64,000 bases of DNA from an uncultured Bermanella sp. (lineage in GTDB: Bacteria; Pseudomonadota; Gammaproteobacteria; Pseudomonadales; Oceanobacteraceae), in NCBI GenBank assembly GCA_913058575.1, contig CAJXRF010000016.1, positions 1 through 64,000 of the forward strand, written 5' to 3'. A model generated the notes under the pieces. That model saw only the letters and a program-made list of their open reading frames with translations. It ran no database searches and was not told the DNA's origin. The translations under genes and the position numbers were made by a program. Below, piece by piece: positions 26,403-35,844 of this stretch (the first letter of the stretch is position 1; each line of letters starts with the position of its first letter).

Positions 26403-26637
26403 GTTTTAGATTCTCAGAAATTTTACCCTCCCCTTGTAACTTTAATACACTCGCCAAGCAATCCCGTGGCCCCAGTCAGTGACACACAAAAAGAAATAAA
26501 GAAGAACAAAGCCGCACGTTAAAAACGCCGTGATACCAGCACTAAAAATATCAACGCACTTAAAAAGATTGGGGACTAAAATATAGAAGGGAAAGAGAAA
26601 GCCTTAATGGAAATACACCACTAAGGCTAAAGGAAAA

Positions 26638-27381
26638 TCACGCGCCCGCTAATAAGCTTTGGCTTTTATTCAGTAAGCGGCTGATTTTTTGTTTATTGTA
26701 ATACACCAAAAGGTAAGCAGCTTCGCCTTTATAATTGGTCACACTGTCTTCAATAAAGGCCCATTTTCTTGCCACTGCCTTTAAATTCTTTTGCACCTTA
26801 CCTGAGAGCTTTAATTTTTGAAGGGATTTTAAACGAGCATTAAACGCTTTTGCCATTTTAGGCGCGTCAATAACAACGTCTTTATTGGATATAGAAAGTG
26901 TGCCGTATAAAGCACTGGCAATATCAAAAAATCGGGCCGACATAACTTCAATGCTTAAAGACATAAGCGCTAATTGCTCCGCTAAGTTGGCTTCACTATT
27001 AGATATTTCTGAAATCTTTGTATATAAAACATTTAAATAAGAGCGGTATTCCATGCGCAAGGTCACCGGAATAATAAAGCCCGCACCATCGACATACTCA
27101 AATTTCAAATGCCCTTTAAATTTATCCCACTGTCTTTTCAGTTCCGTAGCCGACACAGAGTCTTGCTTTTCAAAAGCACTTAAATGTAATTCGGCATCTG
27201 ATAAGTATTGCTCGTAATCGGTTTTATACTGCTTATCGCCCTCGGTGAGGCTATACATGTAAAAAGCAGACATTGATTTGCTCACGCTCAAGGTGTGCTC
27301 AGTTAATGCGGACACCGCAAACGAGAGCTGGCTTGCAGCAAGCAAAAGACATAGCGTAAAAACGTGCTGTATTTTCAACAT
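26638..27381 (-). CDS. secreted protein of a three-member paralogous family (copy 1)
   Basis: This 247-residue protein has a signal peptide (VFTLCLLLAASQLSFA). The mature part is helical. It shares with 27523-28287 and 41083-41805 an N-terminal motif SMSAFYMY.LTEGD, a central VMSARFFDIAS and a C-terminal FIEDSV.NYK.EAAYLLVYYNK. I do not recognise a named family. Copies 1 and 2 are tandem neighbours about 140 bases apart, so one arose by duplication. Function unknown; periplasmic location is likely. Confidence 0.82.
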   Translation of the reverse strand: MLKIQHVFTLCLLLAASQLSFAVSALTEHTLSVSKSMSAFYMYSLTEGDKQYKTDYEQYLSDAELHLSAFEKQDSVSATELKRQWDKFKGHLKFEYVDGAGFIIPVTLRMEYRSYLNVLYTKISEISNSEANLAEQLALMSLSIEVMSARFFDIASALYGTLSISNKDVVIDAPKMAKAFNARLKSLQKLKLSGKVQKNLKAVARKWAFIEDSVTNYKGEAAYLLVYYNKQKISRLLNKSQSLLAGA

Positions 27382-27522
27382 AAGAGACGCCTCCGTTTTT
27401 TATTTTTTTGGCGAACGTCCACATCTTAGCCTATTTTTTCAGCACTGATATAGACGGAAAAAGCATATACTGTTTTAAGTGGCGCATTAAACCCAAGTTA
27501 ACTACACCAAAACAAATTTTAG

Positions 27523-28287
27523 TTATGTGCCAGCCATCACATTTCTGCTTTTATTTATTAGTTTATTGATTTGCCCCTTATTGTAATAAACCAATAAATA
27601 AGCCGATTGTTCTTTGTAATTGATCACACTGTCTTCAATAAACTGCCATTTCCGGCTCACCAATTTCAGGTTTTTACTAATGGGTTGAGTGGCACTGGAT
27701 TGAATTAATTTCTGTAGTTTCACATCAAGTGCCTTGGCCATGACTGGCGGGTCAATGATTCGGTCATTACTGGAAAGATTCATGGGGCCTGTCACAGAGC
27801 TGGCTACATCAAAGAAGCGTGCACTCATTAACTCTACATCTAGCAGCATTAATATTAGCTGTTCTTGAAAATTGGTTTCACTATTAATACTACCGGATAG
27901 CTTCCCATACAAAGTATTTAGGTACTGTCGGTACTGTGTACGCATTTGGCTAGAAACGATATAACCCGCGTCTTCTACATATTCAAAAACTAAATACTGG
28001 CGTATTTTGTCCCATTTGGATTTTAGCTCCCCAGCAAATTGAGCCTCTTGTTGCTGATAGGTTTTTAAATGCTGGTCTGCCACAGAAAAATAATGTTTAT
28101 ATTCTTCTTCATAGCGTTTATCGCCGTCTGTGAGGGCAAACATGTAAAATGCAGACATAGACTGGCTTACTGCTAAGGTGTGCTCGGTTAAGGGTGATGA
28201 GGCATGGGCCTGATATGAAACAAAGAATAGAAGGGCATACAAAAGTTTTCGACACGGTTCAATCATAGTGGGTACCTTATGATTCAC
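27523..28287 (-). CDS. secreted protein of a three-member paralogous family (copy 2)
   Basis: This 254-residue protein is the closest relative of copy 1, sharing SMSAFYMFALTDGDKRY, LMSARFFDVAS and FIEDSVINYKEQSAYLLVYYNK. The signal peptide follows a short polar lead (LLYALLFFVSYQAHA); an upstream Met is used, but MIEPCRK (residue 8) is an alternative start. All motifs are kept, so both copies are probably functional. Confidence 0.82.
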   Translation of the reverse strand: MNHKVPTMIEPCRKLLYALLFFVSYQAHASSPLTEHTLAVSQSMSAFYMFALTDGDKRYEEEYKHYFSVADQHLKTYQQQEAQFAGELKSKWDKIRQYLVFEYVEDAGYIVSSQMRTQYRQYLNTLYGKLSGSINSETNFQEQLILMLLDVELMSARFFDVASSVTGPMNLSSNDRIIDPPVMAKALDVKLQKLIQSSATQPISKNLKLVSRKWQFIEDSVINYKEQSAYLLVYYNKGQINKLINKSRNVMAGT

Positions 28288-28461
28288 TCACAATTTTTTT
28301 ATTATTTAAATGCGCGAGGACATCCATGATTGCTTATTATTATTTTTCCATCCTACCCACCATATAACTTTTACCACACATTGGTATGACTCAAAAGGAT
28401 GATTTGTTGATTTTTTGACCAGCCCACACCCTTTTTAAGCGGTGCGAACAGCTAATAACCT

Positions 28462-28884
28462 TTAAATATGAGGGGCAATAAACCCTTTCAATTGTGCCTT
28501 AGGCAAGGCGCCCGCTGTATCGGCCACTACTTTTCCACCCTTAAACAGTTTAAGGCTAGGAATGCTTCTAATGGCAAAACGTGTGGCCAGCTCTTGTTCG
28601 CTTTCAGTATCCACCTTCAAAAAAATGCATTTACCTTTCATTTCTTGCGCTAGCTGACTAAACACAGGTGCCATGGCTTGGCATGGCCCACACCAAGTGG
28701 CCCAAAAATCAACCACTACTGGCAAACCACTGTTCGCGACAAACTTATTAAACAATGCCTGGTTCGCTTCAATAACATTGCCATTAATCAGCAATTCCTT
28801 ACATTTTCCACATTTTGGGTTATCCACAATGCGCTCGTCAGGTACTCTATTTACGCCCATGCAAGTGCTGCATACTAAGTTCAT
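28462..28884 (-). CDS. trxC: thioredoxin 2 (TrxC) with N-terminal zinc finger
   Basis: The frame opens further upstream, but the ATG at 28884 follows AAAGGAG at ideal spacing, giving 140 residues. An N-terminal zinc ribbon (Cys5, Cys8, Cys25, Cys28) precedes a thioredoxin fold with WCGPC (Cys65, Cys68) and the cis-Pro in IRSIPSL. TrxC reduces cytosolic disulfides, typically under oxidative stress. Two palindromes lie in its upstream region. Confidence 0.95.
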   Translation of the reverse strand: MNLVCSTCMGVNRVPDERIVDNPKCGKCKELLINGNVIEANQALFNKFVANSGLPVVVDFWATWCGPCQAMAPVFSQLAQEMKGKCIFLKVDTESEQELATRFAIRSIPSLKLFKGGKVVADTAGALPKAQLKGFIAPHI

Positions 28885-28969
28885 AATTGCTCCTTTAGTT
28901 GCCGCTATTTTCATTCAGTCTCACCTTTCCTGCAAGGTACTCACTCTTCTTTTTTATTAAGTCTACTAA

Positions 28970-28979
28970 GGAGTACTCC
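28970..28979. promoter_or_regulatory. 10-base palindrome between trxC and the Met-rich lipoprotein gene
   Basis: GGAGTACTCC is a perfect palindrome lying 7 bases before a longer one. The pair sits between the two divergent starts and may be a regulator site. Confidence 0.35.
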
Positions 28980-28985
28980 GTAAGA

Positions 28986-29006
28986 GATGCGACAATTTGT
29001 CGCATC
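28986..29006. promoter_or_regulatory. 21-base perfect palindrome between trxC and the Met-rich lipoprotein gene
   Basis: GATGCGACAA and its exact complement TTGTCGCATC flank a single T. Perfect 10-base arms in a divergent promoter region suggest a dimeric regulator. The GATGC...GCATC ends recall NsrR-type boxes, but the centre does not fit, so I do not assign a regulator. Confidence 0.5.
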
Positions 29007-29067
29007 CTAAAGTGCCTTTTAAACCCTTACAATGAAGTCATTATTTTATGCCATTAAGGGACTTTCC

Positions 29068-29991
29068 ATGCTTAAGCAATTCACCTTAGCCACTCTAGCC
29101 GCGCTCACTTTAAGTGGCTGCGAATTAGATGATTCAGACTCTAATAGCGATGCTTCGACAGGTACTTATTCATTTGATTTAGCCTTGGGGGAAGTCAGCA
29201 ACGGAGTGGCCGAAGTGTCTGTAAAGGTGACCGACAACAATGGTGATGACCTACCGAGTAGTAGCGTAACTGTTACGCCAATGATGAACATGGCCAGCGG
29301 CATGCAACACGGCACGCCGTTCTCAGCCAATAGTGGCGAGCTTGATGATGACGGTGAATTCTCCACCACAGCTTATTTCTTAATGCCCTCCGCCATGGGC
29401 GATACCCCCATGGGTGATTGGAGTATTACCATGGCATTTGAAGGGGAAAGTGAGACATTTGATATCACCGTGGAAATGGCCACCAGTGACGTGAAAAAAC
29501 TCAGCGGCGGTGATTCAGACCAAATTCCATCCATGGATATGAATATGGACAGCACCATGGAAATGGCGATGGCCATGGAGAACCGTACTTATTACTTATT
29601 TGAGCGTGAACGCATGGTCATGGATAACATGAACAGTTTTGAAGTGTTCATTGCCGCCCGCGAAGACATGATGAACTATGCCGCTATAGAGGAAGACGTC
29701 ACCCTAAATGAAGGCGTCATGGGTGCCAACCTAACGATCAATAACATACAAGTGGAAATGTGCAATATGCAAAACGACTGCTCCAAACAAAGCGTTAATT
29801 GGATCAGTGCCAGCGCAATAGAGGGAGAGGCGGGCGTTTATAAGGTTATGGGGCTGGGCCTAATGGGCGATGATAATGATGAAGTGGACGTACGTTTAAC
29901 CATAAATGATGTTCAGAAAACAAGTGACGGTACTGAAAATGGATCGAATGCCAGATTCGCTTTTGAAGCCAGCGATGCCATGGCCATGTAA
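29068..29991 (+). CDS. methionine-rich lipoprotein
   Basis: The frame opens at 29032, but the ATG at 29068 has AAGGGA at good spacing and gives a lipoprotein signal (TLATLAALTLSGC, Cys18), so I start there (307 residues). An N-terminal Ig-like beta domain precedes a Met-rich segment near residues 155-172 (MDMNMDSTMEMAMAMEN). It is acidic throughout. Met clusters of this kind bind Cu(I) in CopA/PcoA/CusF-like proteins. The stop overlaps the next ATG (TAATG). A copper role is inference. Confidence 0.8.
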   Translation: MLKQFTLATLAALTLSGCELDDSDSNSDASTGTYSFDLALGEVSNGVAEVSVKVTDNNGDDLPSSSVTVTPMMNMASGMQHGTPFSANSGELDDDGEFSTTAYFLMPSAMGDTPMGDWSITMAFEGESETFDITVEMATSDVKKLSGGDSDQIPSMDMNMDSTMEMAMAMENRTYYLFERERMVMDNMNSFEVFIAAREDMMNYAAIEEDVTLNEGVMGANLTINNIQVEMCNMQNDCSKQSVNWISASAIEGEAGVYKVMGLGLMGDDNDEVDVRLTINDVQKTSDGTENGSNARFAFEASDAMAM

Positions 29992-30956
29992 TGAATATGC
30001 CAGTATCTATCTTAAAGGTGGCAGCCGCCTTAGCTGCCGCTTCCCTTTGCGGTAACACCCTCGCTGCCTCCTGCTGCGGCGGCGGTGCCAGTGGCGGTGT
30101 TATTTTGCCTAAGTTTAATCAGGCCATGTGGGAAATGAGTCTTTCACAAGAAGCCTACGACGGCTCTTGGAATCAAGATGGGGATAGTCGCCCCGCATCC
30201 GCTGGCTCTGACTTAAGTAAAACCTCACTAACCTTAAGTTATGCACAGCGTATTAGTGATAACTGGCAACTCAGTGGCTTTATTCCCCTAGTGCAAAACC
30301 AAAACCATTATAGCGGTGGCGAACAAACCGACGTCACCAACATTGGCGATGGCCAAATTGGAGTTTGGTACGAAACCTTTGAAAATGTCACCTGTGTATA
30401 TCAGGTTAACTCTTGGCAGAGCCTCAAGCCTTCTGTGTATTTAGGCGCCGCGCTCACGTTACCCACAGGGGTAAGTGAATACGGCGACAGGGTAGACAAT
30501 AGCTTTGAAACCACAGGCAATGGTTTTTATCGGTTAGATGCCAACATGCTTATTGAGAAAACCATTTACCCCTATAGCGTGTCTTGGCAAGCCACCTATG
30601 GCCAACACTTGGAGCGCCCAGTAAATGAAGAAAGTGGTAAAGCCGTCACCCCCTACGACAAACAATTAGGTGACAGAACCCTGCATACGTTTAGCGCCGC
30701 TTACACTTTCTTTTTACCTAACCTAGCCATGTTAAATGCCACCTTGAGTCACACTCGCCTTGATCAAGGACAAACAAAATACGACGGTGTAAAAGACCCT
30801 TCTAGCGGATCTGAGAAACAAGGGCTAGGTTTAACGCTCTCTTATTCCAGTGCAGTACGCGACTGGATTGTGAAGCTGGGCATTAGCCAAGCGCAATCAG
30901 GTAAAGGGGTAGATAAAACCACGGTGAGCAATTTAGGAATTAGCCATGTTTACTAA
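29991..30956 (+). CDS. outer-membrane beta-barrel protein with Cys-rich N-terminus
   Basis: This 321-residue protein has a signal peptide (VSILKVAAALAAASLCGNTLA). A mature N-terminus rich in Cys and Gly (ASCCGGGASGG) follows, and then amphipathic strands ending in an aromatic C-terminal residue (NLGISHVY), as in outer-membrane barrels of the Phenol_MetA_deg type. It is coupled to the preceding lipoprotein by a TAATG overlap and overlaps the following redoxin gene by 11 bases, so the three genes form one operon. The Cys-rich tip suggests metal or redox contact at the periplasmic side. Confidence 0.8.
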   Translation: MNMPVSILKVAAALAAASLCGNTLAASCCGGGASGGVILPKFNQAMWEMSLSQEAYDGSWNQDGDSRPASAGSDLSKTSLTLSYAQRISDNWQLSGFIPLVQNQNHYSGGEQTDVTNIGDGQIGVWYETFENVTCVYQVNSWQSLKPSVYLGAALTLPTGVSEYGDRVDNSFETTGNGFYRLDANMLIEKTIYPYSVSWQATYGQHLERPVNEESGKAVTPYDKQLGDRTLHTFSAAYTFFLPNLAMLNATLSHTRLDQGQTKYDGVKDPSSGSEKQGLGLTLSYSSAVRDWIVKLGISQAQSGKGVDKTTVSNLGISHVY

Positions 30957-31491
30957 TATAAAAAGTCTTGCAGCTCTCGGTTCAGCTTTAATTCGTTTAA
31001 CTGTTTTGGCCAGTCTCTTAACGCTGCTAAGCGCCTGCGAAGAAGATTTAGTTCCTAGCGATAGTGCTTTATCACAAGATGCCACCGGCATGACGCTGGA
31101 CGACTTTAGCGTATCCCTTAATACCGATACCCAGCTTGGGTTAACGCAAACCCTCACCACTCATGATGCAGTAGTTTTATACTTCACCATGTGGTGCCCC
31201 ATTTGCGATAGCCACATGACACACATCCGCAATCACCTAGTAGACAGCTACCCTAATGTAAGCTTCATTATGGTGGATTATGTATCTGGCAGTTTACAAG
31301 ATAGCCGAGCGTCACAATTGGCTTCTGGCTACAGCGACTTTGACGTCATCGCCGATACCGACGATGCGCTTCAAGATCTATTGCAAGGCACCATGGGCAG
31401 TATCGTGGTGATAGATAAAAATCAGGTGGTATTACTTAATGAATACTTTAAAAATGATGCATCGCTTGTGGCCATATTAGATGCATTATAA
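30946..31491 (+). CDS. thioredoxin-like lipoprotein (TlpA/redoxin type)
   Basis: This 181-residue protein has a lipobox (TLLSAC, Cys31) and a thioredoxin-fold domain with the active-site CPIC (Cys84, Cys87) in TMWCPICDSHM. The cis-Pro position is weak (QGTMGSIVVID, Met for Thr/Pro). It is anchored in the envelope and probably reduces or oxidises Cys of the barrel partner or of client copper proteins. Third gene of the Met-rich lipoprotein/barrel operon. Confidence 0.85.
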   Translation: MFTNIKSLAALGSALIRLTVLASLLTLLSACEEDLVPSDSALSQDATGMTLDDFSVSLNTDTQLGLTQTLTTHDAVVLYFTMWCPICDSHMTHIRNHLVDSYPNVSFIMVDYVSGSLQDSRASQLASGYSDFDVIADTDDALQDLLQGTMGSIVVIDKNQVVLLNEYFKNDASLVAILDAL

Positions 31492-31513
31492 AGAAGCGTC
31501 TTATCTAATTTAC

Positions 31514-31753
31514 TTAGAATAGCTCTATGGCTTGGGTTTTATAAAAGCGGCTATTAAGCTCTATGAGCACCCGTTCTTTTAATTCCAATAAACGTTCATT
31601 ATCCCAACTTTCCAGCACAATGCCTTCAAATTCCATCCAGTCTTCTTTGTGCTGCTCTTGTTCATAACACCGCTTATGGCTAGGCCCCAGTCCCGACACC
31701 ACCATCACATCTTCATGGCCAACCACTGGCCCCTCACAATAAACACAACGCAT
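31514..31753 (-). CDS. small zinc-ribbon-like protein (DUF2175-like)
   Basis: This 79-residue protein starts MRCVYCEGPVVGHEDVM and has a second pair in SHKRCYEQ, giving a CxxC...HxxC zinc-ribbon pattern; the rest is a charged helix. It converges with the redoxin gene. Function unknown. Confidence 0.7.
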   Translation of the reverse strand: MRCVYCEGPVVGHEDVMVVSGLGPSHKRCYEQEQHKEDWMEFEGIVLESWDNERLLELKERVLIELNSRFYKTQAIELF

Positions 31754-31908
31754 TCTTAGCCTCCTAATTCCAATGGCCGAGCATTATATCGAGCCAGATT
31801 CTTAAAACTGTGAAAAAATGTGGCGCAAATGTAAGTCTGTTTCGCTAATTCCCTAAGTTTTGTTAAAATAGGTTTTTTTGAATCTATTGCCCGCCCAGAG
31901 ATACGTGT

Positions 31909-33114
31909 ATGACTCCCTCCCCTGTTAGCCAATCTTCCACCTCAGATGTCATTATTATTGGAGCAGGGGCCGCCGGATTAATGTGTGCAATCTCGGCTGC
32001 TGAATCGGGTAAGCAAGTACAAGTATTAGACCACGCCAATAAAGCCGGTAAAAAAATTCTAATCAGCGGTGGTGGCCGTTGTAACTTCACCAATTTGTAC
32101 ACCGAACCCAGTAACTTCATTAGCCAAAATCCACACTTTTGTAAGTCGGCTTTAAAGCGCTATACCCAATGGGACTTCATTAGTGAAGTGGATAAAGCCG
32201 GGTTACCGTGGAGCGAGAAGAAACTCGGCCAGCTGTTTAGCGACAAAAAAAGTGAAGCCATATTAAACATGCTACTAGATCGCTGTGACGGTCTAGGAGT
32301 TCATATACAACTAGACTGCAGCATTGAAACCATTGAAAAAACAAACGATGAATACTTTGTATTACAAACCAATATAGCGCAATACAGTTGCCCTTCCTTA
32401 GTAGTGGCCACAGGGGCTATGTCGTTCCCCACCATGGGAGCCACCGATTTTGGCCACCGCTTGGCCAAGCAGTTTGATATCAATGTAACCGCCACCACCC
32501 CAGGGCTCGTGCCTTTCACCTTTGACGCCTTTGAAAAAGGTCGCTTTGATGGTTTATCTGGTGTGAGCATGGACAGCGACATTGAATGCAATGGCCAAAG
32601 CTTCAGAGAAAACATTTTATTCACACATAAAGGTTTGTCGGGACCGGCGGTTTTACAAATTAGCTCATACTGGCAGCCAGGCAATACCGTCACGGTAAAC
32701 TGTTTGCCCGATTTCGACTTAGGCGAATCATTAAAGGAACAACAAAAGAAAAACCCCAACAAGCATCTTGTTAGCATTTTAAAAAATCATTTCCCCGAGC
32801 GCACCATAAAGGCTTTTTGCAACCCGTTAGATGTAAGCCAGCCTTTACAAAATTACAAACACAGTGAATTGGAAGATATCGCTAATCTATTTCAAAAATG
32901 GCATTTCATTCCCAGTGGCACCGAAGGCTATAAAAAAGCCGAAGTCACCCTAGGTGGTGTAAACACAGATGAAGTGAGTTCTAAAACCTTTGAAAGTAAA
33001 AAAGTAAAAGGCTTATTTTTTATTGGAGAAGTGCTAGATGTGACTGGGCACCTAGGGGGCTTTAACTTTCAATGGGCTTGGGCCAGTGGTTACTGTTGTG
33101 GGCAGGCGGTTTAA
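31909..33114 (+). CDS. yhiN: YhiN/HI0933-family flavoprotein
   Basis: This 401-residue protein has an N-terminal FAD dinucleotide-binding motif (DVIIIGAGAAGLMCAI), the family hallmark GKKILISGGGRCNFTN, and the C-terminal FIGEVLDVTGHLGGFNFQWAWASG that closes the FAD site. This is the HI0933/BaiN-like family, broadly conserved in bacteria and without a settled reaction in most species. It has a gene of its own before a bidirectional terminator. Confidence 0.93.
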   Translation: MTPSPVSQSSTSDVIIIGAGAAGLMCAISAAESGKQVQVLDHANKAGKKILISGGGRCNFTNLYTEPSNFISQNPHFCKSALKRYTQWDFISEVDKAGLPWSEKKLGQLFSDKKSEAILNMLLDRCDGLGVHIQLDCSIETIEKTNDEYFVLQTNIAQYSCPSLVVATGAMSFPTMGATDFGHRLAKQFDINVTATTPGLVPFTFDAFEKGRFDGLSGVSMDSDIECNGQSFRENILFTHKGLSGPAVLQISSYWQPGNTVTVNCLPDFDLGESLKEQQKKNPNKHLVSILKNHFPERTIKAFCNPLDVSQPLQNYKHSELEDIANLFQKWHFIPSGTEGYKKAEVTLGGVNTDEVSSKTFESKKVKGLFFIGEVLDVTGHLGGFNFQWAWASGYCCGQAV

Positions 33115-33135
33115 AATTAAACTTTAGAAAATGAT

Positions 33136-33174
33136 GCCTTTCCAATTTTTTTATATTTATAAAAATCGAAAGGC
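33136..33174. terminator. bidirectional terminator
   Basis: GCCTTTC pairs with GAAAGGC, extended by AATTTTT/AAAAATC on the inner side. It lies between the converging yhiN and lipoprotein genes. Confidence 0.75.
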
Positions 33175-33258
33175 TCATTATTTAACTATTCATACAACTA
33201 ACTATGCATACAGCTTCGGTATGAAAATCAAGCTTAATAATTAACGATAAAAATATAT

Positions 33259-34602
33259 TTACTCTTCATTTCCTAAACAACTGGAAGTATCTTCGGCACT
33301 ATCCTCACACACAAACACTGAGTGTTCCGTCTCACCTTTCAGCGTCACATTGATATTCGCTTTAATGCCTGAGCGCACCTGTGAGCCGTTAACCGTTTGA
33401 CAATTTCCTGGTGCCCAAGGTGTACAATCTGAATATTGCCACACCATCACAGGCTTAAACCATATGGCTTTTGCCAATTCACCATCACTTACATCTTTTA
33501 TGTCGCTGTAATCAGGCGTACTGTCTAAACTAAAATCATCATCTTCAGAATAAATAAACAAACTTTTACTCACATCAAAATCAATCAGCATGCTTATTTC
33601 GCTGCCCGATTGATAACTACTACTAACTCCTGCTTGTTGGAATTCATATATCTTTGAACTCTGCTCAACTTCGGCACTGAACATCACTTCGCTATATAAA
33701 TCGGCCACCACATTAAAGCCACCCAAATCCACGTGGTATCCTTGATCTTGAGGCTCACATGTCACCTTATGATCAGCCAAAGAATCAAACTTATAAACGT
33801 CGCTAGCGGCTGGGCGTGTTGCGCTGAATTGATTAGTCGCTGTATTCAACCATTCAAAATCGCTGTCTGAACACTCTAAGATTGAGAAGTCTTTGCGGCA
33901 TATTAAAATATCTCCGGCTTTCGCGTCTTGCAGCCCACCTAGTAAGTTGGCATTGTTATCAATGGCATCTTGCACCGCATCAGGATATGCATCCTCTATG
34001 CAGTCTGCCACCGTCTCACCAGTTGCCGTGAATTCTCCATCGACATTTCCAGCTGTATAGGTAGCAGTATCGGTAAAAGGGTTATCTACAAAGACATATT
34101 TTATCGTCCAAAAAGCATTGCCATCTTCCCGCGGAAGGGCGAATTTTATATCAAGGTAATTAAACTTAGTTTCAATTCTATTATTTAATTCACTGAACGC
34201 GGTATCTTGGGCATTGTCTTCCCCACCAAGGGCTTCAGGGTTTTCCATATTAAATTCACTGCCTTCAATGGCAAAGCTTTGCCCAAGACCACTTCCACCG
34301 CCCAATAGTCGTATGCCGCCGCCAAAATAATTACCGGCTAAATTTACACTCACTACATTACCGCTAACACTCATGGGTGTGATGCAAGAGCCTGCTTTAC
34401 TGCCACTACTGGGTAAGTAAAAATTAGCGCAGTTTTGAGGTAAAAGGTCGGGATCTACTTCTTCAACTAAATTAGCCCCACGCAATTTAAGCAGCAATTC
34501 AGATAACCCCTCTTTAAGTTTTTCCTCATCCGAATCGCTTAAATCGATGCAGCTAGACATGAAAAGTAAAATTGGAAGCAAGGCAATAAGGCGGTATTTC
34601 AT
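33259..34602 (-). CDS. lipoprotein of unknown function
   Basis: The frame opens at 34623, but the ATG at 34602 begins a proper lipoprotein signal (MKYRLIALLPILLFMSSC), so I use it (447 residues). The mature part is acidic and beta-rich. It has several paired Cys (QNCANF..SCITPM; CRKDF..CSDSDF; SDCTPWAPGNCQT), suggesting disulfides and an exported location. I recognise no family. It is transcribed alone. Confidence 0.78.
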   Translation of the reverse strand: MKYRLIALLPILLFMSSCIDLSDSDEEKLKEGLSELLLKLRGANLVEEVDPDLLPQNCANFYLPSSGSKAGSCITPMSVSGNVVSVNLAGNYFGGGIRLLGGGSGLGQSFAIEGSEFNMENPEALGGEDNAQDTAFSELNNRIETKFNYLDIKFALPREDGNAFWTIKYVFVDNPFTDTATYTAGNVDGEFTATGETVADCIEDAYPDAVQDAIDNNANLLGGLQDAKAGDILICRKDFSILECSDSDFEWLNTATNQFSATRPAASDVYKFDSLADHKVTCEPQDQGYHVDLGGFNVVADLYSEVMFSAEVEQSSKIYEFQQAGVSSSYQSGSEISMLIDFDVSKSLFIYSEDDDFSLDSTPDYSDIKDVSDGELAKAIWFKPVMVWQYSDCTPWAPGNCQTVNGSQVRSGIKANINVTLKGETEHSVFVCEDSAEDTSSCLGNEE

Positions 34603-34903
34603 AGGGACTTGTCGTTTGGGCATTTATTTTAGCGTAGACCACAGCCCAGTCATTCATCCATTCTAGTGGCTATATTTCACATGTAATTTAGAAGCCCTCA
34701 CAGAAATAAAGCCACATAACGCGCTATAAAGGTTGATAGCAGTCAAACACCCTAATCAATATAAGAAATTGTTATTAGCGTGAACATTAATCAAGCAATA
34801 ATGCATGTATAATCTCGCGAAATCTGCGCCTCCCCTGAATATTGAATATGTTGCGATATAACTTCTATGCTCTACCTGCCAAATGCAACCTTAAAAAACA
34901 CGC

Positions 34904-35190
34904 TTATTTTTTGTCCTTATCCAGTTTATGGGCTTGCCAATATGACTTGGGAGAGCGCTCGGTACTGGGAAGTTGATTTGGCATGGTAGCTAATATAGTA
35001 GAAGCACTAGAAACTTGGCCCGCTAAATACGCTTGGCCGTTGGGAATCTCCATCCATAAAATAACGCTCTTTACATGCTTACCAATGTGCTTTTCATACA
35101 GCTTTTTAATGCCCTCTCTAGAATATTCTTATCATCATGATTCAAAGAGTTTTCAGTTACCGAACATATCACTAGGAGCTTTTCTGACAT
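34904..35190 (-). pseudogene. frameshifted tautomerase-like gene
   Basis: From an ATG at 35190 the frame reads MSEKLLVICSVTENS...NILERALK. After a one-base deletion in an A5 run (T5 at 35103-35107 on the plus strand) it continues as LYEKHIGKHVKSVILWMEIPNGQAYLAGQ...KLDKDKK to a TAA at 34904. The combined product looks like a tautomerase/MIF-fold protein of about 96 residues. The C-terminus also differs from what I would expect of a complete one. A sequencing error in the homopolymer is possible. It diverges from an HxlR regulator, the usual gene order for such pairs. Confidence 0.5.
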
Positions 35191-35406
35191 ACATCACCTC
35201 ATGAGTTTTATTTTGAAACTAATTTATATTCAAAAGTTTCACTTTGCAACTTTAAATGAGAATAATGTGATCTAAAAACAACCAGTTTTAGTCACTTCAT
35301 GCATATGAGACATGGATTTAAATAGAATAGGTTTTAATTCGAGACTTATTTTGCGACCATTCCAGCGGCCCACTAATTTTGTAAGTTAACCTAATATGTA
35401 CCCATC

Positions 35407-35844
35407 ATGACCACTGAACACGAACAAGATCCAGTCCACTGCGCTATCTCTGACGCCCTATCAGTATTGGGAGATAGATGGAGCTTGTTGGTGGTGAGAG
35501 ACGTGTTGCGCGGCATCAATCGATTTGATTCGCTTCAAGACAGCTTACATATTGCTCGCAATATATTGGCGCAAAGGCTAGCCAGCTTAGAAGAAGCCGG
35601 CGTATTGGTGAAAAGCCCCATTAAGCCTAATGGTAAGCGCATGTGCTACAACCCGACCCCTAAGTGTCTTGGGCTCATTCCTGTATTGGTATCCCTAATA
35701 GATTGGACCGCCAATTGGTCAAGTGAAGAGCAAAAGCGCTGGGCAAAAGTCATTGATAAAACCACCGGTGAAGAGGTAAAAATTGGCATTGTGGACAATA
35801 ACAACAACCCCATACCCATGAGCCAACTCAGCATTCAATTTTAG
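35407..35844 (+). CDS. HxlR-family transcriptional regulator
   Basis: This 145-residue protein has the HxlR winged helix: CAISDALSVLGDRWSLLVVRDVLRG, RFDSLQDSLHIARNILAQRLASLEEAGVLV and a wing ending in CYNPTPKC. HxlR proteins respond to electrophiles or oxidants through a Cys near the N-terminus; Cys11 occupies that position here. It diverges from the broken tautomerase-like gene, its likely former target. Confidence 0.9.
   Translation: MTTEHEQDPVHCAISDALSVLGDRWSLLVVRDVLRGINRFDSLQDSLHIARNILAQRLASLEEAGVLVKSPIKPNGKRMCYNPTPKCLGLIPVLVSLIDWTANWSSEEQKRWAKVIDKTTGEEVKIGIVDNNNNPIPMSQLSIQF

Noticed and set aside
26465-26578. Small basic ORF after the islands (SDTQKEIKKNKAAR..., ...KKIGD)
   Set aside because: An in-frame TAA interrupts it and no start is clear; probably a gene remnant or chance.
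34983-35204. 73-residue plus-strand ORF
   Set aside because: It overlaps the tautomerase-like remnant on the other strand, which gives a recognisable protein.
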